DNA from: CAG-582 sp964636965 | Lineage (GTDB): Bacteria > Bacillota_I > Bacilli_A > RF39 > UBA660 | Direction of reading: 5' to 3' | Length of the DNA: 24,799 bases | Assembly (NCBI GenBank): GCA_964636965.1 | Contig: CAZWST010000021.1 | Location: 1 to 24,799, forward strand | Shown here: one piece after another, positions 6,901-13,111 of the stretch | Numbering within the stretch: position 1 is the stretch's first letter | How the letters are laid out: each line of letters opens with the position of its first letter | Notes under the pieces: model-generated | What the model saw: the letters and a program-made list of their open reading frames with translations, nothing else | The model's database searches: none | Told to the model about the DNA's origin: nothing | Position numbers and translations under genes: made by a program

Positions 6901-8598
6901 GTCCATGGAGAAGAGTTATTAAATATAATAATGTACCTTTCTGATTTAGCAAAAAAACAAAACATAAATGCTAGAAAACTATGGCTTGATGCTATTCCAG
7001 AAATGATTTATGTTGACAGCTTAAAAGCTAAATACGGATTTAAGAGAATACCATATCATATAACTCCAATTGTAGGAGAATATGATAATCCTTATCAACA
7101 ATTACAAGAAGTATTAAAGTTTGATTTAAATGAATCAAATATATATATAACAGGTTTATCTGGTTCAGGTAAAGAAAAGTTACTCCAATCTATGATATAT
7201 TCTACAATTACTAACTACACACCACAAGAAGTAAATTTATATATTTGTGACTTTGGAGCAGAAACTTTAGGAATGTTTGAAAATGCCCCACATGTAGGAG
7301 ATATTGTTTATTCAAACGATAAAGTAAAATTAGAAAACTTAAATAGATTCATAAAAAAAGAACTTAAAAATCGTCGTGCAAGATATCGTGAATATGGTGG
7401 AAATTATGAAAGTTATATTAACTACAGCCAAACAAAAGATAATTTAATGGTAATAGTAATTAATGATATTGGCTTTATTAGAGATAACTATCAAGAAATA
7501 TTCGAAGATTTTGAAAATACCTTTATAGAATCAGCAAAATACGGAATTATATTTGTCGAAACAGCTTTAGAAGCTACACTTCATAAGTCAAAAGTATTAA
7601 ATGTATTCAAAAAATATGTGCTAAAGTTTACTTCAAGTGAATATGAAGCTATCTTAGGAACAAAAGCTAAAGGAATAAATCCAAAAGATTTAAAAGGACG
7701 TGGATTAACAGAAATAGATGATCAGATATTTGAATTTCAAACCGCAAGTGTATGCGAAGAAGAAAAATTACAACAATCAGTTAAGTATGTATGTAAAAAA
7801 CTAAGTGAAGCATATAAAAGTAAGGCAAGTCCAATTCCACAAATTCCTAACGCAATTAATATGGATGTAATCGATAAAAACATAATTAATATAGATAAGA
7901 TTTGCGTAGGATACTCTGTAGCATCTATTGAACCGATATATTTTAATCTACAAAAAAACCAAGGAACATTGATAGTTGGATCTAAAAAAACTCAATTAAG
8001 AAATTACATGAAAGTTATGAATAAAGAGCTTGATATTGTTGCCGAAAAAGGAACTAAAGTATATTTCTTTGACCCTGAAGATTCATTCAAAGTTGAGAAA
8101 TATGCCAAACTTACTTATGTAGAGATGATAGAAATATCAAACACTATCAACAATTTACTTATATATATTAATGGCGAGTATGAAAAATACTCAAATCTTG
8201 AAGATAAATCTTCATATAAAGCCCCAGCAAGGTCTCTACTAGTGTTCTATGGAATAACTCAGATATATCGTTTGATTGGTGATAAGATAGCAGATGCTTT
8301 AGTTGATGCATTCGCACATGCTAGAGAATTATCATTATTTGATTTTCTAGTTGTTGATACTGCTAATGATATAAAAGAGATTCAAAGACACAGAACTATA
8401 GTTCAAATGTTTATTGAATCAAATGGTATTTGTATTGGTAATACAATCGACAGCCAAATGATTATTGAAATGAATTCACGTGATATAAGAGTAAAAGATG
8501 CTCTTCTTGATCGTGAAGGATATATAATTGAAAAAGGTAAAGGAAAATTATCACAGGTATTACAATATGAAGGTGATGAAAGTGAGGAGGATAATTAA
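3946..8598 (+). CDS. essC: Type VII secretion ATPase EssC/YukB-like (FHA-TM-FtsK/SpoIIIE), about 1550 aa
   Basis: This is the motor of a Firmicutes-type T7SS at the cytoplasmic membrane. Order: an N-terminal FHA-like region (about 1-90); a second FHA domain (about 100-175, TIGN at 106-109 and SPLH at 123-126); two membrane segments (about 256-280 and 287-312); a charged helical region; then three P-loop domains. D1 is complete: Walker A GTTGSGKS (721-728), Walker B LFLISDE with D843/E844, and the EssC-typical NSRFKVCLRVQD. D2 has GLSGSGKE (1070-1077), with E replacing the usual Ser/Thr, and VINDIG in place of Walker B. D3 has a degenerate loop GSKKT (1345-1349). The GTG at 3946 is preferred because GAGGG lies 8 bases upstream; the in-frame GTG at 3937 overlaps that site. 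The stop overlaps the next ATG by one base. Full length for EssC is about 1480-1500 aa, so it is complete. Confidence 0.95.
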   Translation: MIIVGIKNSKIFKIPLPSSIEGNYLIKDNAGTTIGYIAAEENNWVVYPNQNYILSYGDNFVKKAKIEEYSQFIIKNTIDGSVSVLVASPTIELNALELKPKKNKITIGNAATSDICYNSTFISPLHATLTHDKDRWYIECANNSYIFVDDRLARRKRLNHGDVVYLYGLKIVCLCDFIILMNSVKTNQLTLNNDCFEKRQPISQEVKKESFALQTEFETFDAKDQFLRSPRFKTSVTHQKIKLTSPPESQTQQIQPAILTIGPQLTMMLSSIIGMFTTLTNVASGNQTLSASIPTLILTAVTMVSSLLWPTVTRKWSKKENKRRELIRIRSYRKYLDKKEKDILDIISNQKQILLENNVSLEQCQQIIYQRKRNLWERTIEDDDFLTARIGIGFIQPDIDIEYDEQDFSVKDDVLKDELNDLVKKFNYVEEAPLNFSFLKNRISAIVGNYGILQPFFESILLQIMTFHLYSELKIIVLTSEAHAKDWDFIKFLPHCWDNSRTRRFFAATIDEKKKIASYLENVISERENALNPDGKKNANGAQQLDEFAYKKFNCYYLIITDDIASCRHLDAINKIMDMKENLGFSMIIKNDRITNLPNQCTTFMNINEETSGMFGNELNKGEQKQFKADLNRTINVEDCVEKIANIYVKVPKEKHELPKSIGFMEMYGVGNVEQFNSLDRWSSNNPVVSLSVPVGIDQNGDLFNMDIHEKAYGPHGLVAGTTGSGKSEWIITYILSLCVNFSPLEVQFVLIDYKGGGLAGSFENKETGIRLPHLIGTITNLDKSEIRRSLASLEAESKRRQRMFNEAREKLNDSSMNIYKYQQYYRKGMLDEPLSHLFLISDEFAELKSQEPEFLDQLVSIARIGRSLGIHLILATQKPAGVVDEQMWSNSRFKVCLRVQDKQDSVDMIKCDDAAYLKQTGAFYFQVGLNEFFGLGQSAYAGAKYKPTSILKKKIETSLDVVDRTGEIINTVDYIEQDPQENTSVHGEELLNIIMYLSDLAKKQNINARKLWLDAIPEMIYVDSLKAKYGFKRIPYHITPIVGEYDNPYQQLQEVLKFDLNESNIYITGLSGSGKEKLLQSMIYSTITNYTPQEVNLYICDFGAETLGMFENAPHVGDIVYSNDKVKLENLNRFIKKELKNRRARYREYGGNYESYINYSQTKDNLMVIVINDIGFIRDNYQEIFEDFENTFIESAKYGIIFVETALEATLHKSKVLNVFKKYVLKFTSSEYEAILGTKAKGINPKDLKGRGLTEIDDQIFEFQTASVCEEEKLQQSVKYVCKKLSEAYKSKASPIPQIPNAINMDVIDKNIINIDKICVGYSVASIEPIYFNLQKNQGTLIVGSKKTQLRNYMKVMNKELDIVAEKGTKVYFFDPEDSFKVEKYAKLTYVEMIEISNTINNLLIYINGEYEKYSNLEDKSSYKAPARSLLVFYGITQIYRLIGDKIADALVDAFAHARELSLFDFLVVDTANDIKEIQRHRTIVQMFIESNGICIGNTIDSQMIIEMNSRDIRVKDALLDREGYIIEKGKGKLSQVLQYEGDESEEDN

Positions 8599-8852
8599 TG
8601 TTATATAAAGTTATATGTGAAGTATCTTTCCCCGCTTTAGGAATCCAATTAGACATTAATATTCCAATAAATAAAACTGTAGAATACGTTACAAAAATGC
8701 TTGATAAAATAATTCAAGAAAATATTTCTTCTGATTATCAAAGTAAAGAAGGAAGTATACTAGTGAATAAAAGAACAGGTGTAGTATATGACAAGAACAC
8801 TTTGGTAAAAGATACAGACATTTGTAATGGTTGTAAGTTGACATATTACTAG
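8598..8852 (+). CDS. esaB: EsaB/YukD-like ubiquitin-fold protein, 84 aa
   Basis: A small ubiquitin-like protein of the YukD family, an accessory of Firmicutes T7SS. Residues 1-25 form the first beta hairpin (YKVICEVSF...LDINIPINKT), followed by the central helix (VEYVTKMLDKIIQEN) and the terminal strands (LVNKRTGVVYDKNTLV... GCKLTYY). Length (about 80 aa) is typical. Its ATG shares the last base of the essC stop codon (TAATG), with GAGGA just upstream, so it is translationally coupled to the ATPase. That context strengthens the assignment. A stem-loop spans its stop codon. Confidence 0.88.
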   Translation: MLYKVICEVSFPALGIQLDINIPINKTVEYVTKMLDKIIQENISSDYQSKEGSILVNKRTGVVYDKNTLVKDTDICNGCKLTYY

Positions 8853-8863
8853 TGTCAACTTGC
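8833..8863 (+). other. Stem-loop over the esaB stop codon, no T-tract
   Basis: An 11-base stem (8833-8843 with 8853-8863, one G-T wobble) encloses the 9-base loop TATTACTAG, whose last three bases are the esaB stop. With no T run it is not a typical intrinsic terminator. It may set an mRNA 3' end or processing point between essC-esaB and the Esx pair. Confidence 0.65.
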
Positions 8864-8872
8864 CAGTAGAAT

Positions 8873-8888
8873 GTAAATATATATTTAC
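8873..8888. repeat. 16-base perfect palindrome at the Esx promoter
   Basis: GTAAATATATATTTAC reads the same on both strands. Its right half overlaps the -35 box (8884-8889) of the Esx-pair promoter, so it is a candidate operator. Perfect AT-rich palindromes of this length can also arise by chance in such DNA. Confidence 0.4.
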
Positions 8889-8912
8889 TTTAAACGACCA
8901 ATAAAATATAAT
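8884..8912 (+). promoter_or_regulatory. Promoter of the Esx-like pair
   Basis: TTTACT (8884-8889), 17-base spacer, TATAAT (8907-8912). It gives the abundant small secreted partners a transcript independent of essC, as is common for Esx proteins. Confidence 0.7.
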
Positions 8913-8960
8913 TATACTAGAACATAAAGCAAAGTTCATAATAATAGAAGGAGAATGAAT

Positions 8961-9350
8961 ATGGAATTTGAAATTTGTTATCCATCAAACGTTCAAGGAT
9001 GGGAACCACGTAACAGCTTTAAAACATTCATAGTAAAAGAAAATGCTGGAGAAGAATTTGTTGCTGTTAACAATTGTGTAAAGAAATGTTGTACTGATAT
9101 CGATGGTATTATTCAATCATTAAATACTTTAAGAACAAAAATGGGAGAAAATACTGGTACTACAAGTCAAATTGATAAAATAGTAAGAGGACTTGGAGAA
9201 AAGAAACAAGATTTAATCACAAAAAATCAAGAGTTAATTACTGCATGTGAACAAGTTGTTCAATATATTTATGAAAATAAAGCAAATAAATCAGAAGAAG
9301 CAAGTGCAGTAGCACGTACAATTGAACAAATAAATATTTATAAAGGTTAG
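8961..9350 (+). CDS. Esx-like small protein, family A, 129 aa
   Basis: This is probably a diverged WXG100-type partner of the T7SS. The core is two long helices (about 28-57 and 65-117) joined by the turn GENTGTT, the helical-hairpin plan of Esx proteins. The classical W-x-G in the turn is absent, and I see no clear YxxxD/E export motif. Residues 3-129 match the C-terminal domain of the LysM protein at 1849 without gaps at about 70% identity. Cysteines at ICYP, KKCC and TACE are notable for this class. The ATG at 8961 is chosen because AAGGAG (8948-8953) is 7 bases upstream; the ATG at 8955 would be 1 base away. It is followed 18 bases later by the family B protein, so the two are likely co-expressed and may pair. 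Membership rests on context and shape. Confidence 0.75.
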   Translation: MEFEICYPSNVQGWEPRNSFKTFIVKENAGEEFVAVNNCVKKCCTDIDGIIQSLNTLRTKMGENTGTTSQIDKIVRGLGEKKQDLITKNQELITACEQVVQYIYENKANKSEEASAVARTIEQINIYKG

Positions 9351-9368
9351 TAGAAAGGAAGATAAAAG

Positions 9369-9719
9369 ATGGCAGGAAGAGTAGCCGTAGATTACGATAT
9401 TGATGAAGTAATCTCATTTTGTGAAGATGGAGCACAAGTAGATATTCATAATTTAGTTAGCGATTTAAATAAATTAGTTAATGAACTTGAAGATTGTCAA
9501 GATAAATTTCACTGCAAAGGTGGAGACAACGCTAACGCTGTAATAAGAATTTATAAAGGATTTGCTGAAGCAATTGGAAATAGTTCAGGATTATATTCTG
9601 GATCAGGAACTGCTGGATTATCAGTAGGAGCTGCAAGAATTGTTAATACTTGTTATTCAGAAGCTAAAGCAGATAAAAAAGCTCAAGAAGCTGCAAACTA
9701 TTCTGGATTAAATTTCTAA
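9369..9719 (+). CDS. Esx-like small protein, family B, 116 aa
   Basis: A second small helical protein of the locus, unrelated in sequence to family A. Helix 1 (about 24-46) ends in CQDKFHCKGG, helix 2 (about 54-70) follows, then a Gly/Ser-rich stretch (GSGTAGLSVG) and a last helix with CYSEAKADKK. The same plan, including FC, CQD-x-FH and CYSEA, forms the N-terminal 100 residues of the cell-wall hydrolase at 13112, at lower identity than the family A pair. There is no signal peptide. AGGAAG sits upstream of the ATG at suitable spacing. It lies directly after the family A gene and before a terminator, so the two genes form a bicistronic unit. I infer a heterodimer partner or substrate for the EssC machine. 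Confidence 0.72.
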   Translation: MAGRVAVDYDIDEVISFCEDGAQVDIHNLVSDLNKLVNELEDCQDKFHCKGGDNANAVIRIYKGFAEAIGNSSGLYSGSGTAGLSVGAARIVNTCYSEAKADKKAQEAANYSGLNF

Positions 9720-9745
9720 AAAGAAAACTTAGTTTTCTTTTTTTT
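9718..9745 (+). terminator. Terminator of the Esx-pair operon
   Basis: AAAAAGAAAAC (9718-9728) pairs with GTTTTCTTTTT (9732-9742) around the tight loop TTA, followed by more T. It overlaps the stop codon of the family B gene. Confidence 0.75.
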
Positions 9746-9765
9746 GTTAATTAAATTTGTTATGA

Positions 9766-9794
9766 TTTACATTAATATATTTATTTGCTATAAT
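9766..9794 (+). promoter_or_regulatory. Promoter of the 21-residue-repeat protein gene
   Basis: TTTACA (9766-9771, 5 of 6 consensus), 17-base spacer, TATAAT (9789-9794). The AAGGG site at 9806-9810 and the ATG at 9819 follow. Confidence 0.8.
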
Positions 9795-9818
9795 AAATAT
9801 AATAAAAGGGTGAATGTG

Positions 9819-11144
9819 ATGGATAATTTTACAAAAATAGCAAATAAGAGAATTGCGCAACTTATAAAAGATTTAAACAGAGATGCTCAAACCGAGATTG
9901 ATAAAGCTGACGAGAACGAAAAAGGTAGGATTACTTTAAGCTTACTTTATTATAAAATTGTTTTACAAGGATGTATAACTTTTGAAAACGAAGTTGGGAA
10001 ATATGTTAAAGAAATAAAAGATTGTGCAATGGACATGTCTGATGTTGCTTTAATCTTAGATAAATATTGTGGAGAACCTGCTATTTCAATAAGCTTGGGA
10101 GATATAGAATTAGATGAGAATCCAGATATCAAAATGGAAGTAAAGGAAATAGTAAACCCAGGAGACATTGAATTAGACGAAAACCCCGAAATTAATATGG
10201 ATGTAAAAAGAATTAGTAAATCTCCGATTATTGAGCTAGATGAAAACCCAAATATTGACATGCACATTGAAGATTTATTTAATGATAAGGATATTATTTT
10301 AGATGAAAATCCATATATAGATATGGATGTAAAAGAAGTAAAAAATCAAAGTGATATCGAACTAGACGAAAATCCTAAACTAAATATAAATGTAAAAGAA
10401 GTAAAAAATCATGGAGACATTGAGTTAGATGAAAACCCAAAGCTTAATATAAATGTAAAAGAAGTGAAGAATCCAGGAGATATTGAATTAGACGAAAACC
10501 CAAGACTAAAAATGGATGTAAAAGAAATAAAAAATCCTGGAGACATTGAGTTAGACGAAAATCCAAGATTAAATATAAATGTAAAAGAAGTAAAAAATCA
10601 AGGTGATATTGAATTAGAGGAAAATCCAAGATTAAACATAAATGTAAAAGAGATTAAAAATCTCGGAGATATTGAACTAGAAGAGAATCCTAAACTAAAT
10701 ATAAATGTAAAAGAAGTTAAAGGATTAGGAGATATCGAGTTTGAAGAAAATATAGATCTAGACATTGATGTAAAAGAAGTAAAAAATCAAGGCGATATCG
10801 AATTGGACGAGAATCCAAGATTAAAAATGGATGTAAAAGAGATTAAAAATCCCGGAGACATTGAATTAGAGAAAAATCCTAGATTAAATGTGAATGTAAA
10901 AGAAGTTAAAAGAATTGATGACATAAATCAAAATTCAAAATCAAAAATAAGAATAGATTTAAAAGATGAAAAGAAGGAACCAGATGATGATAAAAAATCA
11001 GAATCATCAAGTCTATTCAGTTCATTAAAATTTAATGTAAAAGAAAACTCTAAACAATATGTTTTTAATGCTGAAGAATTTGACAAACAAGTAAAAGCTG
11101 AAAGAGAAGCAAAAAGAAACAAAAAGAACAATAAAGACAAATAA
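9819..11144 (+). CDS. Protein with thirteen 21-residue tandem repeats, 441 aa
   Basis: I recognise no family. Residues 1-93 are a helical domain with Cys at about 51, 69 and 84. Residues 94-366 are thirteen uninterrupted 21-residue repeats, consensus GDIELDENPxLNINVKEVKN, and a decayed fourteenth runs to about 387. The repeats alternate hydrophobic and charged residues (I-E-L, L-N-I-N-V), as in beta strands, with ENP as a likely turn, so a solenoid or a string of docking motifs is possible. The tail is Ser-rich, then Lys-rich. There is no signal peptide or membrane segment, so it is probably cytoplasmic. The start at 9819 has AAGGG 8 bases upstream; an in-frame ATG further upstream (9744) precedes the promoter and is rejected. 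It has its own promoter and terminator. Similar motifs occur once each in the proteins at 12747 and 2926. Confidence 0.8.
   Translation: MDNFTKIANKRIAQLIKDLNRDAQTEIDKADENEKGRITLSLLYYKIVLQGCITFENEVGKYVKEIKDCAMDMSDVALILDKYCGEPAISISLGDIELDENPDIKMEVKEIVNPGDIELDENPEINMDVKRISKSPIIELDENPNIDMHIEDLFNDKDIILDENPYIDMDVKEVKNQSDIELDENPKLNINVKEVKNHGDIELDENPKLNINVKEVKNPGDIELDENPRLKMDVKEIKNPGDIELDENPRLNINVKEVKNQGDIELEENPRLNINVKEIKNLGDIELEENPKLNINVKEVKGLGDIEFEENIDLDIDVKEVKNQGDIELDENPRLKMDVKEIKNPGDIELEKNPRLNVNVKEVKRIDDINQNSKSKIRIDLKDEKKEPDDDKKSESSSLFSSLKFNVKENSKQYVFNAEEFDKQVKAEREAKRNKKNNKDK
10098..10979 (+). repeat. 63-base tandem repeat array, 13 full copies and one decayed copy
   Basis: Units of exactly 63 bases begin at GGAGATATTGAA-like sequence and stay in frame. 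Copies 5-10, 12 and 13 are most alike; copies 1-4 and 11 are more diverged; copy 14 (10917-10979) is decayed. High DNA similarity among central copies suggests recent expansion by slippage or unequal recombination. Copy number may vary between strains and is a risk for assembly collapse. Confidence 0.9.
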
Positions 11145-11148
11145 AAAC

Positions 11149-11172
11149 AGTGTACAATAGTGCACTTTTTTT
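11149..11172 (+). terminator. Terminator of the repeat-protein gene
   Basis: AGTGTAC (11149-11155) pairs with GTGCACT (11160-11166) with one G-T wobble. The loop is AATA, and a run of seven T follows. Confidence 0.8.
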
Positions 11173-11235
11173 ATTATTAATATGGTATTAATTCTCCAAT
11201 TTTGTTATCCTAATAATAGGAAGGACTAGACTTTT

Positions 11236-12660
11236 ATGATATTCAGAAGAATTGCTCAATTTAGATTTAACAACAATTTATATCAAATGTTTTCAAATAA
11301 AAAGAATAAAGTTGCCTTTTTAAGAATAGAAAATGGCCTATATCACTATCCAACTATTGAAGAGTTTAAGAATCTCCTTTATTATTTTGAAAGCAATCAC
11401 TATGATACTCGTGCCTTTTATAAAGATGATAGAAAGAAAAAATATAAATTTACTCCTTTTTTATTAAACAAAAAGGATAATAAAATAAAAAAAGTTATGC
11501 TTACGTCATTATTAGTTATGTCATGTTTAAGTGGTTGTGGAAATACTAATGGAGGATCTTCTTACTACTATGAATATCAACCTCTAAATATTGAAGTATC
11601 AGATAATTCTGATGTTAGTAATGATTATTCAACAAAAGAATATACTAACGGATTTTATGAAACTGAAGATTTTGAATTACTGGAATCTTCAAAAATGGTA
11701 ACTTTATACAATGATAAATATTTTGAAGAACTATTTGGTTGCAACAATGTTGGAATTGATACAGTAATAGAATCTATCAATTCCAATAAAACCATGCCAG
11801 ATGATCTTGCCTACTTTATAACTCAATATGTTACGGTAATGGCTGATTATTATAAAGATTTAGATTTTCGTGTATTTAATTATAATATAAAGACGGTCGA
11901 AGTTGAAGTAAGACCAGTTGATGATGTGGATTTTGTTTCTGAAGGTGCAGTAGCTTTCTATGATATTGATAATAATAAACTTATTATATCAAAAGATATA
12001 AATTTAGCTAATGATGCTAAATCAAGATTAATATTCAGACATGAATTAGGACATGTATTTAATCATTTAAGAATGAACAAGGACGGCTATTCAATTGAAT
12101 ATGGGTTTAATGACGCAGGTAGAGGAAAGTACTTAAAAGAAGCTTTAACTGTTATATTTACTACGGACCCATTTATGTACGAATATGAACCACTAGCAAT
12201 AGAAAATCCAGATTTAACAACAAATATGGGTTATCCAATAACAACAAATATAGTAAGAGTATTAGTTGAATGCTCAGATTATGATATAGAAAACAGTATT
12301 ACTAACAATGTTTATTATTTTCAAAATCATTTAAATGAGTACTATCAAGATGAAATTGATGCAAGTGTTATTGAGGAACTCCTTGAAATCCAGTGGATGG
12401 AGTATTCTGATGATTTAATACAAGTTAATGATGAAGATTATGAAGATTTATATGAATATGTTACAAAAGTATTTATAAAAAAGCATATAAATCCTTCAAT
12501 GTCATATAATGAAATTAAGGAACTACAGGCTGATTTAGAAGAAAAACTATTACTTGGAGTAAGTCATGATGAATATGTATATATTGATACAGTCGGAGAG
12601 GTTTTCGATAATTATATATTAGAAAATAATATTCCAAAAACACCAACAAAAAATCTGTAA
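11236..12660 (+). CDS. Putative HExxH zinc metallopeptidase with internal lipobox, 474 aa
   Basis: Residues 1-84 are a basic, probably cytoplasmic domain I do not recognise. Lys-rich residues 79-86 precede a short hydrophobic stretch (87-100) ending LSGC, a lipobox with Cys101 as the lipidation candidate. A normal lipoprotein signal begins at the N-terminus, so the 84-residue extension is odd. The internal Met88 lacks a close ribosome site, so I keep the long form. Beyond are an acidic Ser/Tyr/Asn linker and a domain holding FRHELGHVFNH (zinc ligands H269 and H273, catalytic E270). KEALTVIF (E302) is a candidate third ligand, gluzincin-like. AGGAAGGA precedes the ATG with about 10-base spacing. 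The protein sits between T7SS-linked genes and may process exported or wall proteins. Peptidase activity is inferred from the motif only. Confidence 0.7.
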   Translation: MIFRRIAQFRFNNNLYQMFSNKKNKVAFLRIENGLYHYPTIEEFKNLLYYFESNHYDTRAFYKDDRKKKYKFTPFLLNKKDNKIKKVMLTSLLVMSCLSGCGNTNGGSSYYYEYQPLNIEVSDNSDVSNDYSTKEYTNGFYETEDFELLESSKMVTLYNDKYFEELFGCNNVGIDTVIESINSNKTMPDDLAYFITQYVTVMADYYKDLDFRVFNYNIKTVEVEVRPVDDVDFVSEGAVAFYDIDNNKLIISKDINLANDAKSRLIFRHELGHVFNHLRMNKDGYSIEYGFNDAGRGKYLKEALTVIFTTDPFMYEYEPLAIENPDLTTNMGYPITTNIVRVLVECSDYDIENSITNNVYYFQNHLNEYYQDEIDASVIEELLEIQWMEYSDDLIQVNDEDYEDLYEYVTKVFIKKHINPSMSYNEIKELQADLEEKLLLGVSHDEYVYIDTVGEVFDNYILENNIPKTPTKNL

Positions 12661-12709
12661 AAGCCTGTAAAAATAAATATATTTTTTAATATAGACTACC
12701 TATATTTGC

Positions 12710-12715
12710 TATAAT
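12710..12715 (+). promoter_or_regulatory. -10 box upstream of the acidic motif protein
   Basis: TATAAT preceded by TTTGC, the same 11-base string (TTTGCTATAAT) as at the repeat-protein promoter near 9784-9794. The -35 region (TTAATA, 18 bases upstream) is weak. Confidence 0.5.
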
Positions 12716-12746
12716 TATAATAGGTGGAAAGTAGAAGGAGAACAAT

Positions 12747-13034
12747 ATGGATAATAACGAAATATTAGTTAACAATAATACAGAAAATATGGCACAAGCC
12801 CCTATAGAACCTGAAAAAAATATAGAAAGCGCAGTAGAAAATGTTGAAATTCCTGAAGAAGAGCAAATAGGAGAACATGATATCGTTATTGAAGAAGACT
12901 TTGAAATCAATATGGATGTAGCAGCGATTTCTGATACGTCTCCAATTGATTCATCAGCTCCAGAAGAACAAAATAATCAAAATAATGTTGTTGAAGAATT
13001 AGGAACAGAACAATCTGGAAACATTACATTTTAA
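12747..13034 (+). CDS. Small acidic protein with one copy of the shared motif, 95 aa
   Basis: No known family. It is strongly acidic, rich in Asn, Glu and Gln, and probably disordered, with no signal or membrane segment. Residues 45-62 (DIVIEEDFEINMDVAAIS) closely match the repeat unit of the protein at 9819, most clearly its second copy (DIELDENPEINMDVKRIS). A looser match is FIELNDDFDIN in the membrane protein at 2926. This links it to the same functional set. AGAAGGAGAA lies 4-5 bases before the ATG, an excellent ribosome site. The strong terminator directly after the stop closes a single-gene unit. It may be an adaptor or chaperone-like partner, but no direct evidence exists. Confidence 0.7.
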   Translation: MDNNEILVNNNTENMAQAPIEPEKNIESAVENVEIPEEEQIGEHDIVIEEDFEINMDVAAISDTSPIDSSAPEEQNNQNNVVEELGTEQSGNITF

Positions 13035-13064
13035 AGAATCAAGGTGTCAACCTGATTCTTTTTT
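13033..13064 (+). terminator. Terminator of the acidic motif protein gene
   Basis: AAAGAATC then AGG (with one bulged A) pairs with CCT then GATTCTTT around the loop TGTCAA, followed by a T run. The stem totals 11 pairs. Confidence 0.88.
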
Positions 13065-13065
13065 A

Positions 13066-13094
13066 TTTTCAGATAAGATTTAATGATATATAAT
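13066..13094 (+). promoter_or_regulatory. Promoter of the Esx-SleB fusion gene
   Basis: TTTTCA (13066-13071), 17-base spacer, TATAAT (13089-13094), then AGGTG 7-8 bases downstream and the ATG at 13112. Confidence 0.6.
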
Positions 13095-13111
13095 AAATAA
13101 TAGGTGATTAT

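Noticed and set aside
656..8598. AGG read as Met or another recoding seen in some uncultivated Bacilli
   Set aside because: AGG falls at positions where Arg is expected, for example in the EssC stretch NSRFKVCL, so standard decoding fits.
8961..9350. Classical WXG100 protein with W-x-G turn and YxxxD/E tail
   Set aside because: The only W (GWEP) lies before helix 1, the turn is GENTGTT, and no YxxxD/E occurs at the expected place. Only an Esx-like call by context and shape is justified.
9950..10267. Minus-strand ORF of 105 codons with repeated SGFSSNS
   Set aside because: It is the reverse-strand shadow of the 63-base repeats and has no ribosome site.
10098..10979. CRISPR-like array
   Set aside because: The repeats are contiguous 63-base coding units without spacers, and there are no cas genes.
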